Assembly: GCF_000333275.1 (NCBI RefSeq)
Contig: NZ_BACU01000416.1
Span: 1 to 64,000, forward strand
From: Azospirillum sp. B4
Lineage (GTDB): Bacteria > Pseudomonadota > Alphaproteobacteria > Azospirillales > Azospirillaceae
Direction: 5' to 3'
DNA: 64,000 nt
Under the pieces are notes generated by a model. That model saw only the letters and a list, made by a program, of their open reading frames with translations, ran no database searches and had not been told where the DNA came from. Position 1 is the first letter of the stretch. Every line of letters starts with the position of its first letter. Positions 52,601-59,500 of the stretch are shown here, one piece after another. A program made the position numbers and the translations under genes.

Positions 52601-53106
52601 GGGAAGGGCCCGACCAGCGAGCGGCCGTCACGGATGGCGGCCCAGAATTCGGCAACGGACTGGGTGCCGCCAAAACGTCCGGATAGACCGATCACGGCGA
52701 TGGGCAGGGGCCCGGCCGAGGACGTTGCCGCCGGTTTCGTCACGATGGCCACCGCCGGTTCGGCCGATGGACGACGCATGACCCCGCCCATCCCGGCCAG
52801 GCGTGCCGTCAGATCGGCCGGCGTCGGACATTCGAACAGCGTCTCGACGCCAAGCGTCAGGCCGTAGCGCCGATTGATGCGGTCGATCAGCCGAACCGTC
52901 AGCAGCGAATTCAGCCCCATGTCGGCAAAGCTGATGTTGGCGGAGCGGCCGTCCATCGTCCGCCCCAGGACCTCGCCGATGATCGCCGCCACCGTGTCGG
53001 CGAGGGCCTGGGCGTCCGTCGGATGTTCACCGCTGGAACGGCTTGCCGGAGCCTCGCCCACTGAATGCTCAACGATGCGGCGGTGCCGGTCAGCATAGCG
53101 GATCAT
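37606..53106 (-). CDS. Trans-AT polyketide synthase PKS-C: leading ACP plus three modules
   Basis: 5166 aa. Approximate domains: ACP0 30-105 (Ser67 in MGLNSLL), completing the split module begun by the upstream protein; module 1: KS 136-536 (Cys ~295), DH 695-960 (HRIGGTAVLH, Pro to His), KR 960-1425 (GGFGRLG, no LxD), C-MT 1500-1780 (IEIGAGTGSTT ~1602), ACP (Ser ~1842); module 2: KS 1931-2349 (Cys ~2093 in DTGCSSSL), DH 2495-2755 (HRVDGAPMLP intact), KR 2770-3210, ACP (Ser ~3262); module 3: KS 3340-3757 (Cys ~3513), DH 3910-4170 (HRVAGACQVA, Pro to Ala), KR 4180-4640, C-MT 4700-4970 (LEIGAGTGATS), ACP (Ser ~5030). The DxxxQ motif is kept in all three DHs. The C-terminus has a charged helix and EQLLAKLEAGEIDVDDAL, a docking-type helix pair. 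If all DHs act, a methylated triene would result. The start overlaps the upstream stop by ATGA. Confidence 0.97.
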   Translation of the reverse strand: MIRYADRHRRIVEHSVGEAPASRSSGEHPTDAQALADTVAAIIGEVLGRTMDGRSANISFADMGLNSLLTVRLIDRINRRYGLTLGVETLFECPTPADLTARLAGMGGVMRRPSAEPAVAIVTKPAATSSAGPLPIAVIGLSGRFGGTQSVAEFWAAIRDGRSLVGPFPRDRRRLVGGRGGDLTGGFLSGIDLFDASLFGLSPREARATDPQQRLFLEQAWLALENAGYPARRIGGRRVGVYVGAAPQGYEKLLTAEGGAADAWGMTGNLKAMLASRISYHLDLRGPALTVDTACSSSLVALDLACQGIARGDCDMALAGGVGLFIDPDALGLMRRAGMLSPVGRCATFDAAADGIAIGEAVAAVLLKPLDRALADGDRIDAVVLATATNQDGRSNGITAPNSRAQAEVIGLALRRAGIDADGIDLIEAHGTGTPLGDPIEIAGLAAALAGRRWTEPVKLGSAKATLGHSSEAAGIVGLIKAILSLREQEIPALAGFSTLNPHIQLSGKGMAVAETTSPWPPSVDRPRRAGVSSFGLAGTNAHAVIEEGPAGTAHAGTGGESAAGPWPFFLSAETDALLAARAGGLAEWLRSETRAGGRHVPLGAVAATLARGRSHFSRRAAIVAGDRNKLLEALDTLARGDANPVAPSGPWAETVARYVSGGDAWSDVDLPGFAAVDLPDQPLHRGHHWPAVGADTVIALSPDDPMVGDHRIGGTAVLHAAALLHLALDTAETSTLAEVRWLRPLAVPTAGTSLRLAAPDGDGRVAVSDGEGRDIATFRAGGGTVVLPPGLADVLAMQAAADRIVTGGIAEPAPGVVLGPCYRGFDRLALAPGGAAGTRNLTAGPSARLRLLDAAIQAAAAVAGADDGAVLRPRMPISLAALTLHGEPELGSAYLLARRGAVTSTGSHITVDILSAAGAPLLTLTDLVLSEMDAPAKPAAPLAPAGTAGFNAEPAPRTMRPVWTDTGTLARGTLEPRGTLLVADARDVLADRLAAALSGPVTRIGTAAADAAAAWIAATEGAVRVVMLPPPGPVMTDAAAVQATIDASAGLILALARSTTGRAMGDQAIALQAGPVDRDLDVIVVSRGAYAAGIPDQPGDPVQAAVLGLAKVVFGREVPGARVRLFDLPPQEEGRIDAPALLADPGAWTGETVAIRNGRRLERRLVPLPLPPVAPTPVRRVLIAGGFGRLGRTLARHAATRWGADVILVGRKPIVGERSAFLEELRGLGVTARGVQADLTTVDGAAAAFAAAGGPVDLVVQAVVDPLFGRAATVRATEFLASLRPKIAGLVALRAAAAAAGVPRLFVFSSISAFAGFPGAAGQSAYALQCAFEDALADGCDTTAGPALQVAHWGLWEDPSWRADLVAQVKGHGMYPMPTDACLATLDAMLAGTVRHAVHATLADPVWRAMGASTLPQAAADAVRAAQSITGGLTAADPAHHALMERHALTSMARQLARAGLLGEPGGRETVAAVVKRFATLPRFTGLAHALVDLLAQAGALHREGGDIHWLAGPEAYDAPADTAMIRALGAGAAAAVDLLDHCIAALPDILRGDVVATDVLFPLGSMERVEPIYRDQPGLEAANRLVAETVAALAAAKPDLTVIEIGAGTGSTTVAILDRLRDGMPAPSRYLYTDISTGFVQHGRGRHRRDWLEFGLLDIERDPATQGIDANFDVAVATNVLHATAGIETTLAHAASLLRPGGLLVINENVKLEAFATLTFGLLDGWWRATDPQKRLAGGPLLDTARWRAALRRAGLDPVAELAPGSGEASQVVILALKSEAATSQDGAGHGQCPAAHPLPAAPGPKGPATPVPTRIRTIVARALEIAPEAIDPDRPFAEYGVDSIISPQIADELASAFRIPLRSTDLFSFASVTALATHIATLSPLPADPPPEAAATPPEPVASEPSAPEPTAPAPTAPTPAAAINADQRIAIIGMAGRFPDAPDLATFWGNIVAGRGSIREIDRFPVPRLYDSGTGTPIPVTARWAGLIQDFDGFDPYFFHITPAEAEAMDPQQRLLLEEAWRALEDAGIVPADLAASRTGVFVGASANSYVAPGSPSLQTLGGSMAILSARLAYLLDLKGPSFPVDTGCSSSLVALHLACRSLATGECDVAISGGVAINLLSPDILAYLSDAGMASQTGVCRAFDDAADGFVPGEGVGVVVLKRLADAQRDGDPIRAVILATGTNQDGRTSGITAPSAAAQTALEIDVWSRAGIDPETIRLVEAHGTGTRLGDPIEVNALTDAFRHFTDRRGFCAIGSVKTNVGHAMAAAGTAGLFKAVLALEHGIIPPTLNFTTPNRHIDFAGSPFRVATTATPWPMDVPGRATVSSFGFSGSNAHVLLEAAPRHIAASDDPGPWIFPLSAKTTASLDRLKTALLAHLDRLDGGLADLAWTLGAKRTHHRARHAVVAGDRVALAAALRAPLPPASSTAADIDIEHAIATRDLMSLATAYVAGAAVPFPRLFRAPGRVLRLPVYPFDNQRYWNPLNRGATAVAEPDDGALPLRVDSADWRLDQHRVDGAPMLPAAAVMELAAAALTRRHGHPCPGLADLTWIRPIAGTGPFDLRLEASGAAPRSLTLMLAGTEHAALTPASPAPPPPSLDIATILGRFGDAVDGADIYQAATARGIAYGPAFRLIDRLWAREGEALARLMARPDLSARSAAVLDAAMQAAAGIGTAAGAPQGLFVPVALGAVRWFAEAEPAWVHVQARRIDQDGAVFDILLATRDGHPVAALERLVARSMGKTRQTTDIEAQTQRLIPVWRDDPLPDRDASEPTPVVIASEPACGRWASAVPAAIRLTPDQLDRLPAIFADRPTADVILELDAVPDPRALDALPLATAIDRLDPCPALESLLDIVRGLAGRAVVRLLVVSPGGADAPGHRAVTSMLRCIAAEHPGWLVRSLALEDGEASPAALLAARPTERGGPDDMRLVLGKPQSRVLVPAPRPGVDIAPILPERAACVITGGTGGIGLLLAEHLVRHHRARVALVARNAPDAAMAARLAALEQAGGEVLIIEADVADVQGLRRALDRVRHGFGAIQAVFHLAGARRDGVAATKSPADLATVLRAKVAGTLALDRLTRDDGLALFCVFSSTAAAFPTFGQADYAAANGFLDGFATWRTGAVAAGMRRGRTLSAAWPLWREGGMTAPAELLALLRREAGFEPLPADAAFAALRAALATDDPVQVVLHGRGDVAAGLRQLGLGAAGHPAVILDPAPRATTAGIADGAAGYVAGILAEVARIPAQRVEPDMPFEEYGIDSMMITHLNAALERDLGTVPKTLFFEYRTPREIAGYLQREHAEAMARLAGPAPAVPLATASSNPVTVQAAKEPPPDDAVAIIGIAGIYPGAEDLEGFWQLLRSGTDLIREVPAERWPLEGFYDPDRDNPSTCHTKWGGFIDDADGFDPRFFDMSPIEAESLDPQARKFLEVAWWALEDAGYGRHSLFARDAQPERRAGGVFVGLMHADYPLFAAEARAKGALAITASGYWNAANRVSHFLDFHGPSVAVDTACSASLTAVHMAIQALRAGDCTVAIAGGVNLSLHPMKYWVLSKAGFSASDGRCRSFGEGGDGYVPGEGAGAVVLKPLARARADGDRIHAVIRGSAVNHGGRTSGFTVPNPVAQGALIAETLARAGVAPDSISYVEAHGTGTALGDPIEITGLRRAFGAAGCPIGSVKSNVGHLESAAGIVALTKVVLQMRHATLAPSLHSAVLNKDAGLAGSGFRVVQSAEPWTSPDGGPLRAGLSSFGAGGANVHLILEAPPPAKPPAEDGRPHPILLSGRTPAALRSLAARLADRLTVPDGAALTDIAGTLAIGRDTMRHRMGFITADRAAAVARLRDFAATGEPPAVATSAADPELQDALQSWLDGGAVDWRRFFPAGFTRVGVPLYPFERRRCWLSTRPDPAFKTATQTETIVLRDDDPLVADHRVAGACQVAGALLIARTLAATGAPVPLRLSAIGWTAPVQVPVGGATIPLSGAVTPEGQTLRLGDAMALTVGTAVPAPTELRVHVGDIIDRCPTALPHARIYAMLGAAGVDYGPSYALLDTVHAGMDEAIGRLRPTPTPSSDAIDARVLDAAMQLCFAVASEDAAGLRPASADALTLWRPLSEARYAHARRTLAEPGRLVVTITVLDEQGDLIARLDGLTLRGARKRPSPRADGEAPPLRILRPVWRQVPARTVEYADGAMLVVGHEDDGGFGQALATGAGAALMIMRGGQAPAIEDFRHRLASAPERIDRVIFLGGWCPPTTPPDATTHERQRQTGTIALLRLVKALAGTGIPLRVVTRHGQAVADGDSVSPEAAAVTALAKAAGRDLPELAVRLIDLGGATPDVAAALGDAEAPADAELAWRDGVWFAKRLEPAAATLAQISTPPASTPAAFRNGGRYLIAGAGGIGRALARHLAEQYDATVWLLGRRPLSAEEASGLEGLTAGRILHRAASLTEPAALTRAVSEAAGVDRRLDGVFHTALVMHDQGIADLVEADFRAVVDAKGVGAINLLAALTDCDVGFVCAFSSSNAYTANRGQSAYAAACAFLDALVLAHSGGKARVIDWGLWGEAGRMADPASLAAMRRFGVWPIRNQEGFAALSAILAGADRHVLALKLREDLLAPLGVDAVGGGTASDPAPTATAAAALDAFIAAVPPPADLDPGRFAAVDVYGRALLAETLARTPLPEPEGPAMARLAEAVRTIVAAAPSQPAETLRRELLASGAEATPYVALLDQTVPGLPDVVGGRVKAASLLFPDGSDRLVSAIYRGNRLIDWLQGLAAEAVAAEVRRRLDRDHTATVRVLEIGAGTGATSAFVLAALRPLGGRVQYVFTDIGPSFLVAARRRFAAEPGFETKLLDVSRPAAPQGVADGSIDVVLAANVVHATARVTETLGHIGRMLKPDGLLVLKEATSAHDFNTLTFGLTADWWGFDDPALRLPGGPLLSRDGWATALKAARFRDPRASGLSGAETVESVMLARAPLGDRAPSAGSQEQATRKPESPSAPRTGTVEAALLEVVAAALHLTPDEVEPDGSFADYGADSIISVELVRSINLRFGINLKTTSLFNFATVRDLARFIEMEFTDPASKAGEAGDTAVERRVAETKGRTRRLRERIDARRQAAPVNAEAHFLASEAKKAAAVPRTPERGGTTLEQLLAKLEAGEIDVDDALALEVMDDA

Positions 53107-56100
53107 GGCCGCATCCTTTCCTGGTTCCAGGATTCCAGGCCGGGCAGGCCGGGGCGGTACTCCGCCGTGATCAGCAGATAGCGCACCAGCCCTTCGCCGA
53201 GCGCTTGGCCGAAACCGTCCCAGGAACGCTGGATCCGCTCGACCAAGCCGGCGGCGGCGGGTTCCCCCCGGTCACGCTCGCCGGCCAGCATGTCGTCAAG
53301 GCCGGGATCGACCAGGAAGTTTGAGACTTCCCGGCTGGCATCGATGCACGTCACGACGCGGAAGCCGTGGCGGGCCAGGATGCTGGCATAGCCCATCAGC
53401 GTGCTGGTCCAGGAACCAACATCGGGCAGGATGATCGGCGCGGCCGTGTCGGATGCGCAGTCGATCAACGCCAGCGTCGCGCCAACGTCGAGATGGGCGG
53501 CGAGATTGCCGAACAGCCCATCCTTGTCGCTGATGTGGTGGCCCACCTCGAATCCGAAGGCGAGCTGGAACATGCCGGGGAAGGCCTCGGCCGCGCTGTC
53601 GCGGCAATGGATTTGGACCCGGTCGGCCAGTCCGGCCGCCGCCACGTGCCGCCGCGCTTCGGCCGCCTGCTCCGGCGAGATCGTGTAGCCCACGGCGTCG
53701 ATCCCTTCGTGCCGCGTGGCCAGATCGATCAGGTCGGTGCCGAAGCCGCAACCGAAATCCAGCACGCGGCCGACCTTGCTGAAATCGACGCCACCGAAGA
53801 TCTCGGCGCGCATTTCCCGCTGGGCCGCGACCATCAGGCGCCAGTGGTCGGGGTTCGCCTGCGGATCCTGCATGGTGCGCGTCCAGGAAAAGCCCGGGAC
53901 CACCTCGGCGAAGGGCGCCAGGGTCAGATAGGGTGGTGCGTCGCGTCGCTCGCGCGTCGGGTCGCTGCCAGCGGTCGCGACATAGTCATAGAAACTCGCC
54001 ACCACGCTCGGCCGGTCCACCGCCGTCTGGGTGTCGAGCGGATAGCGCCGCGGGGTGAAGGCGCGTTGCGTCCGCAGCGGACGGTGCGACGGGCCCGCGG
54101 CCTGCTCGACCACCACATGCGCGCTGACACCACCCAGGCCATAGGCATGCACGCCCGCACGCCGGGTCTCGCCCGGTGGCCAGGCGTCGGGCAAGGCCTC
54201 CAGCCTGATACCGCTGTCCGCCAAGGCCAGCGCGGGGTTTGTCTCCCGCAGGCCCGGCACCCCCGGTCGGAAGCCGTCGCCGACGGCCAGGATCGCCGCC
54301 ATCAGCCCGGCAATGCCGCCGGCCGCGTCCAGCGAGCCGATCGCCGGCTTGACGGCGCCGACCCGGCAGTCCAATGCCGCGGCATCGACGCGCAGGGTTC
54401 GGAACGCGTTCTTGATCGCCGCGATTTCGGCGAGGTCGCCGTGTGCCGTGCCGGCGCCGTGGGCTTCGACATAGCAGGCGCCCGCCGGTGCCGTGCCGGC
54501 ATCGCGCCAGGCGGCAACGACGGTTTCGGCCTGGCTGACGGTGCTGGGCAGCATCAGCGAGCCGGCGCTGGCACCCGCATGGCGCACGGCGGCGCCGGCG
54601 ATGGCGGCATGCGCGGCGTCGCCGTCCGCGCGCGCCCGGTCCAGCCGTTTCAGCACCACCACGCCGCACCCCTCGCCCCGGACCTGGCCCGAAGCGCTGG
54701 CATCGAACGCCCGGCAGGCCCCGTCCGGCGCCAGGATGCCAAGGCGTGCCAGGCTGGCGGATTCCGCATCGGACAGCAGCAGGCTGACGCCGCCCACGAC
54801 CGCGATTTCGCATTGGCCCTGGCGCAGCGATTCAAGGGCGCGTTCGATGGCGACCAGCCCGCTGGAACAGGCGGTATTGACGGTTTCGCTCGGCCCGCGC
54901 CAGTCGAAGGTGAAGGACGTGCGGTTCGCGACCATGGAGGCGAGACCGCCCGGCACCGCCAGCGGATCGTCGCCGCCGACGCCACGCCGTTCCAGATGGC
55001 TGGTGGAATACATGGCCGCGAACACGCCGACCGGATGGCCCCTGAGGGTCTGCGGATCGATCCCGGCATCCTCCAGGGCGCACCACACGGTTTCCAGGAA
55101 CAGTCGCTGATGGGGATCCATCAGGGCCGCTTCTGTTGGGGCCAGGCGGAACGGCTCGGCATCGAATTCATCGACGCCGTCGATGAAGCCACCCGCCCCC
55201 AGGCTTGGGGTGCCGGCGAACCGGCCGGCCGGCGGTGGCCGCAGGGCGGAACCCCCCGACCGCAGCAGCGCGCGGAAGTGATCGAGATCCGGCGCGCCGG
55301 GAAAACGGCAGGCCATGCCGATGACGGCGGCCTTGCGCATGTCGGGATCGGGGCGGGGCGGCGTCGCCGCGTTCGGCACCACGCTGGGCGTCGTGATGCC
55401 CCCGGCCAGCGGCGCCAACCGCGCCAGGCTTTCCAGCACATCCCGCTTGGGCAGCCCGAAATCGAGCAGGCAGGCGATCTCGTTGACGCCGATGGCGCCG
55501 ACCCGGCCCATCATCTCGCGGCATTCGTCGGGCGTGCCGATCAGGCTGGCGGAGCGCAGATAGCGCTGAAAGGCGAAATCGGCGACCCGGTCGCGCTGTG
55601 CCCCGCCGACCTCGACGGCATCGGCCTGGGCATCGACATGCAGGTTGAGCGCGCCCCGTACATACTCGGTCAGTGGTCCCTTGACCCGGGCCAAGGTCCG
55701 CGCCGGATCGGGGTCGCAATAGCTGTGCAGCATCAAGGTGACGCGCCCGGCGTCCGGCTCCAGCCCGGCCTCGCTCCTCGCTTCCCGGTAGACGCGGATG
55801 CGGTCGGCCAGGTCGGTCATCCCGCTGCCCAGCATCATAGTCAGGACGTTGAAGCCGGAGCGGCCGGCCCAGGCGAAGCTGTCGGCGTTGCCGGTCGTGG
55901 CGATCCAGACATTGAGGTCGGGCCGCGACGGCGCCGGATGGGGCGTCACCTCGACCGTTTCGCCCTTGCCCGAGCGTCTCTGGACCGCCCCCCCGGCCCA
56001 GAGATGGCGCAATTCGTCCAGCCGTGTGCGCATCACGCTCTTGGCGTTCGCGAACGTGTCGGGCGATAGCACAAAATCCTGGGGGTTCCAGCCGCTGCCA

Positions 56101-56546
56101 ACCGCCAGGTCCACCCGGCCATGGGACAGCAGGTCCACCATCGCCCACGCTTCGGCCAATTCCAGCGGGTCATGCAACGGCAGGATCACGCTGCCGGCGC
56201 GGATGCGGATGCGCGCCGTCACCTGGCTCACGGCGGCGGCGATCACCGCCGGGTTGGGGTAGGGACCGCCGAACCGGTCGAAATGCCGCTCCGGCAGCCA
56301 CACGGCCTCGAACCCGGCCGCATCCGCCTGTCTGGCGGCCTCGATCACCAGGTCGTAGGGATCACGCGCCCCGCTTTCGGCCGAAAAGAACATGACGCTG
56401 AGCCGGGGCAGCGCCGAGGACGCCGCTGCCTGGCTGGTGCGATGGGCCGTTGGGGCCGGTGGCACGGTGCCGCCCTTGGCCAGGATGCGGGTGCGCAGCC
56501 GCGCCGCCTCGGCCAACAGCGCCGCCCGGTCAAGCGGAAGGTTCAT
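53103..56546 (-). CDS. Luciferase-like monooxygenase - KS0 - methyltransferase protein (PKS-C')
   Basis: 1147 aa and no carrier domain of its own. Residues ~45-375: flavin-dependent luciferase-like monooxygenase of the natural-product (MupA/Atu3671) family (RLSVMFFSAESG, WLPERHFDRFGG, VGSGWNPQDFVLSP). Residues 406-815: KS with Cys560 (VNTACSSGL) and His696 (HGAGT), but the second His is lost (KPAIGSLD, Ser738), so it is predicted to pass the chain on without condensation. Residues ~870-1110: SAM methyltransferase (LDFGCGFGTDLIDL) of a type unlike the C-MT domains in the other modules. Start ATG 56546 overlaps the PKS-D stop (ATGA); an open frame to 57074 exists but its extra residues are Arg/Gly-rich and lie inside PKS-D. 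The acceptor ACP is the first domain of PKS-C. Inferred: oxygen insertion or alpha-oxygenation, plus O-methylation of a carrier-bound chain. Confidence 0.93.
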   Translation of the reverse strand: MNLPLDRAALLAEAARLRTRILAKGGTVPPAPTAHRTSQAAASSALPRLSVMFFSAESGARDPYDLVIEAARQADAAGFEAVWLPERHFDRFGGPYPNPAVIAAAVSQVTARIRIRAGSVILPLHDPLELAEAWAMVDLLSHGRVDLAVGSGWNPQDFVLSPDTFANAKSVMRTRLDELRHLWAGGAVQRRSGKGETVEVTPHPAPSRPDLNVWIATTGNADSFAWAGRSGFNVLTMMLGSGMTDLADRIRVYREARSEAGLEPDAGRVTLMLHSYCDPDPARTLARVKGPLTEYVRGALNLHVDAQADAVEVGGAQRDRVADFAFQRYLRSASLIGTPDECREMMGRVGAIGVNEIACLLDFGLPKRDVLESLARLAPLAGGITTPSVVPNAATPPRPDPDMRKAAVIGMACRFPGAPDLDHFRALLRSGGSALRPPPAGRFAGTPSLGAGGFIDGVDEFDAEPFRLAPTEAALMDPHQRLFLETVWCALEDAGIDPQTLRGHPVGVFAAMYSTSHLERRGVGGDDPLAVPGGLASMVANRTSFTFDWRGPSETVNTACSSGLVAIERALESLRQGQCEIAVVGGVSLLLSDAESASLARLGILAPDGACRAFDASASGQVRGEGCGVVVLKRLDRARADGDAAHAAIAGAAVRHAGASAGSLMLPSTVSQAETVVAAWRDAGTAPAGACYVEAHGAGTAHGDLAEIAAIKNAFRTLRVDAAALDCRVGAVKPAIGSLDAAGGIAGLMAAILAVGDGFRPGVPGLRETNPALALADSGIRLEALPDAWPPGETRRAGVHAYGLGGVSAHVVVEQAAGPSHRPLRTQRAFTPRRYPLDTQTAVDRPSVVASFYDYVATAGSDPTRERRDAPPYLTLAPFAEVVPGFSWTRTMQDPQANPDHWRLMVAAQREMRAEIFGGVDFSKVGRVLDFGCGFGTDLIDLATRHEGIDAVGYTISPEQAAEARRHVAAAGLADRVQIHCRDSAAEAFPGMFQLAFGFEVGHHISDKDGLFGNLAAHLDVGATLALIDCASDTAAPIILPDVGSWTSTLMGYASILARHGFRVVTCIDASREVSNFLVDPGLDDMLAGERDRGEPAAAGLVERIQRSWDGFGQALGEGLVRYLLITAEYRPGLPGLESWNQERMRP

Positions 56547-59500
56547 TCCGCGGCCTCCATCACCAAGGTTGCCCGACGCTGGTCGAGTACGGCGGCCAGG
56601 CGATCCGCCGTCGGGTGGTCGAGGAAAAGGGCGGGTTCCACGTCGATCCCCAGGTCGCGCGACAGCCGCTCGGCGACATGCAGCGCCTTGACCGAGTCCA
56701 GGCCCAGATCGGCGAACGACACGCTGTCGCCGAACCGCGCGGGATCGATCCGCAGCCGTTCCGCGAAGGCGCTCCGGACCAGGTCCAGCGTGGGCGATGA
56801 CGGGCTCCCGGCTTCCTCGTTTCCGAGCGCCGTCCGCAGGGCTTCGACATAGGCGGCTAGCGCGCTGTCCGAGAGGGTGTCCAGGTCGTCGGGCGGCTCT
56901 TCCGCCAGGGGCGCCAACGCCGCCGCCGTGCCGGAAACAGCCGCGACGGCGATCTCGCCCGAAGCCGCCGCCCGCTCCAGGACGCCGATTCCGGCCGCGA
57001 TGTCGATCAGGTCGAAGCCGGACGTTGCCAGCCGCCGCTTGTGCGCGGCATCCAGCTCGTCGTCGTAGCGCCATTGTGGCCAGGCCACGGCCAGGCTTTG
57101 TCCGTGACGCTCACCCCTGGCGACACGCGCCACACGTTCGGTCATCAGCCCTTCTTGAATGGCGCAGGCGGCGGCATAGTCAGCGCCGCCGGCCAGCCCG
57201 TACCAGGCGGCCAGCGATGAGAAGACAATGAAGAAATCCAGCCGCTCCGCCGCCAGCGCCGCATCGAGCGCGACCGTACCGGCCACCTTGACCGCGAGCA
57301 CGCGGGTGAACGCCGCCGTCTCCTTGCGGGCGATGGGCGCGTTGTCGACCAGTCGGGCCAGGTCGAGGACGCCGTCGATGCCGCCCATCGCCTGTTTCAA
57401 GGTAGATAGCGCTGGGCTGAGTGCCGCCGGATCGGTCAAATCCGCCGCCGCATAATGGACTGAGCCCGCTGGTCCGATGGCTTTGAGCCGCCGCAGGGTC
57501 GTGTCGTTCGGCGCGGTCCGGCCCAGGATGCCGACGGTGGCGCCCTGTACCTGGACAAGATGGGCGGCCAGTGCCCGGCCAACGGCGCCAAGGCCGCCGG
57601 CGATCAGATAGCGGCCACCCCGCCGGAACAGGGCGCGTGGTTGGGCAGGCGTGTCGAGCCAACGTGGCGACCAGCGCCCGCGCGCGCGCCGGCGATCGAT
57701 CATGGTCTCGTCATCCACCGCGTCCGCTTCTTCCGCCAGCAGGGCGGCGAGGGCATCGGGGGTGGAACCAGGCGCGACCCAGAGCACGCGGGCTTTCAGT
57801 CCCTCCTCCATAGCCGACCGCGCGAGGGCGGCCAGGCCGCTCAGGGTCGCGGCGGCGCCGTCGGCGGCGACCACCAGGCGACCAATCCGTCCGGGCCGGC
57901 GGGCAGCCGCCTGCAATGCCAGGAAAACCACCTGGCAGGCGGCGGCCGGCTCGACGGGAAGGGCGTCCGGGGCGATGAGCAGGTCGGCCGGCTTCTGGTC
58001 GACCTGCTCGACCAGCGCGGCCCATGCCGAAGCGTCGGCCGGGTCAAACCCGTTGCCTGGTGTCCGGTGCGCCAGGAGCGTTCCCCGCTGACGGTCGAAG
58101 GCCGAGCGCAGCAGGACCGACCCGACCAGGACCCTGGGCCTCTCGGCGCCCGTGGTCGTGCGCGGCAGGGGGGCCGCCGACCAGGCGCCGTGGATCAATC
58201 GGATCGTTGCGGCGGGCGCTGGCGGCACGTCCATGTCCGCCGCCGGCGTGCCGTCCAGCCAGTACCGTTCACGGGCGAAGGGATAGCCGGGCAACGCGAC
58301 GACTGGGCGGCCAGCGGCCCAGGGCAGCCGGGTCCAGTCGATCGTCACGCCGTCGACCCACAGTTCAGCCAATCCGCCGGCATCGCCGGCGGTGAGCATC
58401 GCGTCGACCAGCCGGCGTCCCTCGGCGGTCTCCTCAATGCGCCGCGCGCTGGTCCCGGTCCCCGTGCCGCGCAATAGTCCGGCCGGGGTCTGTCCCGCGG
58501 CGATGGCGTCGAGCAAGGGGCCGACCATCGCCGGGTCCGTCACCACAGCGGCGGTGCGCAGGGCGAAGCTCCGGCGGCCGATACGCAGGGTGTGAAGTAT
58601 CGCAGCCAGTTCACGGGCATCGGCCATGGCGACGGCGGGCTTCAGCGAAGCGGCAAGGCGGCGTAGCGCGGGTTCATCGGCGGCCGACAGGGTCAGGAGG
58701 TCCACGGTCGGCGCCGGTGTGATCCGCTTGCCCTGGGCCGGGGCTTCCTCCAGCACGACATGGGCGTTGGCGCCGCCGGCGCCGAAGGAACTGACACCCG
58801 CACGGCGTGGCCGTGGTGATCCGTCCGGTCCGGCGGGCGCTGGCCATGGCATGGCGGCGGCCGGTATCACGCAGCCGGCGGCGGCGAAGTCGATCAGGGG
58901 ATTGGGATCATCGGCATGGCGCATCGGCGCGATGCGGGCGTGGCGCAGCTGCAGGACCGTCTTCACCACGCCCGCGATGCCGGCGGCCGATTCCAGATGG
59001 CCGATATTGGCCTTGAGCGCGCCCAGCACCAGGGGAGTCGCGCGCCCGGCGCCACCATAGCCCTCGGCGATGCCGACGACCTCAATGGGGTCGCCCAGTG
59101 CGGTGCCGGTGCCATGGGCCTCGACGAAACCAACGCTGTCCGGTGTGATCCCGGCGCCGCGCAGGGCATCGGCGATGACCTTGGCCTGGGCCGATGGGTT
59201 AGGCACGGAAAAGCCGGCGGTCTTGCCGCCGGCGTTGATGGCGGTGGCGCGGATCACCGCCTCGATCCGGTCACCGTCAGCGATGGCGGCCTCGAGCGGC
59301 TTCAGGAGCAGCGCCGCGACGCCCTCGCCATCGACGAAGCCGTCGGCGCCAGCGCCGAATGCCCGGTTTTCGGGACCGGCGGACAGCATGCGGGCTTCGC
59401 ACAGGTTGGCCATCTGCCGCGGATGGACGATCAGGTTGACCCCGCCGACGATGGCCGCCGCGCAATCGCCGGCGCGGATCGCCTGCGCCGCCAGGTGCAG

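Noticed and set aside
56547-57074. Upstream extension of the LLM-KS0-MT gene to an ATG at 57074
   Set aside because: The extra residues are Arg/Gly-rich and overlap the KR-ACP end of PKS-D in another frame; the ATGA overlap at 56543-56546 gives a natural start.
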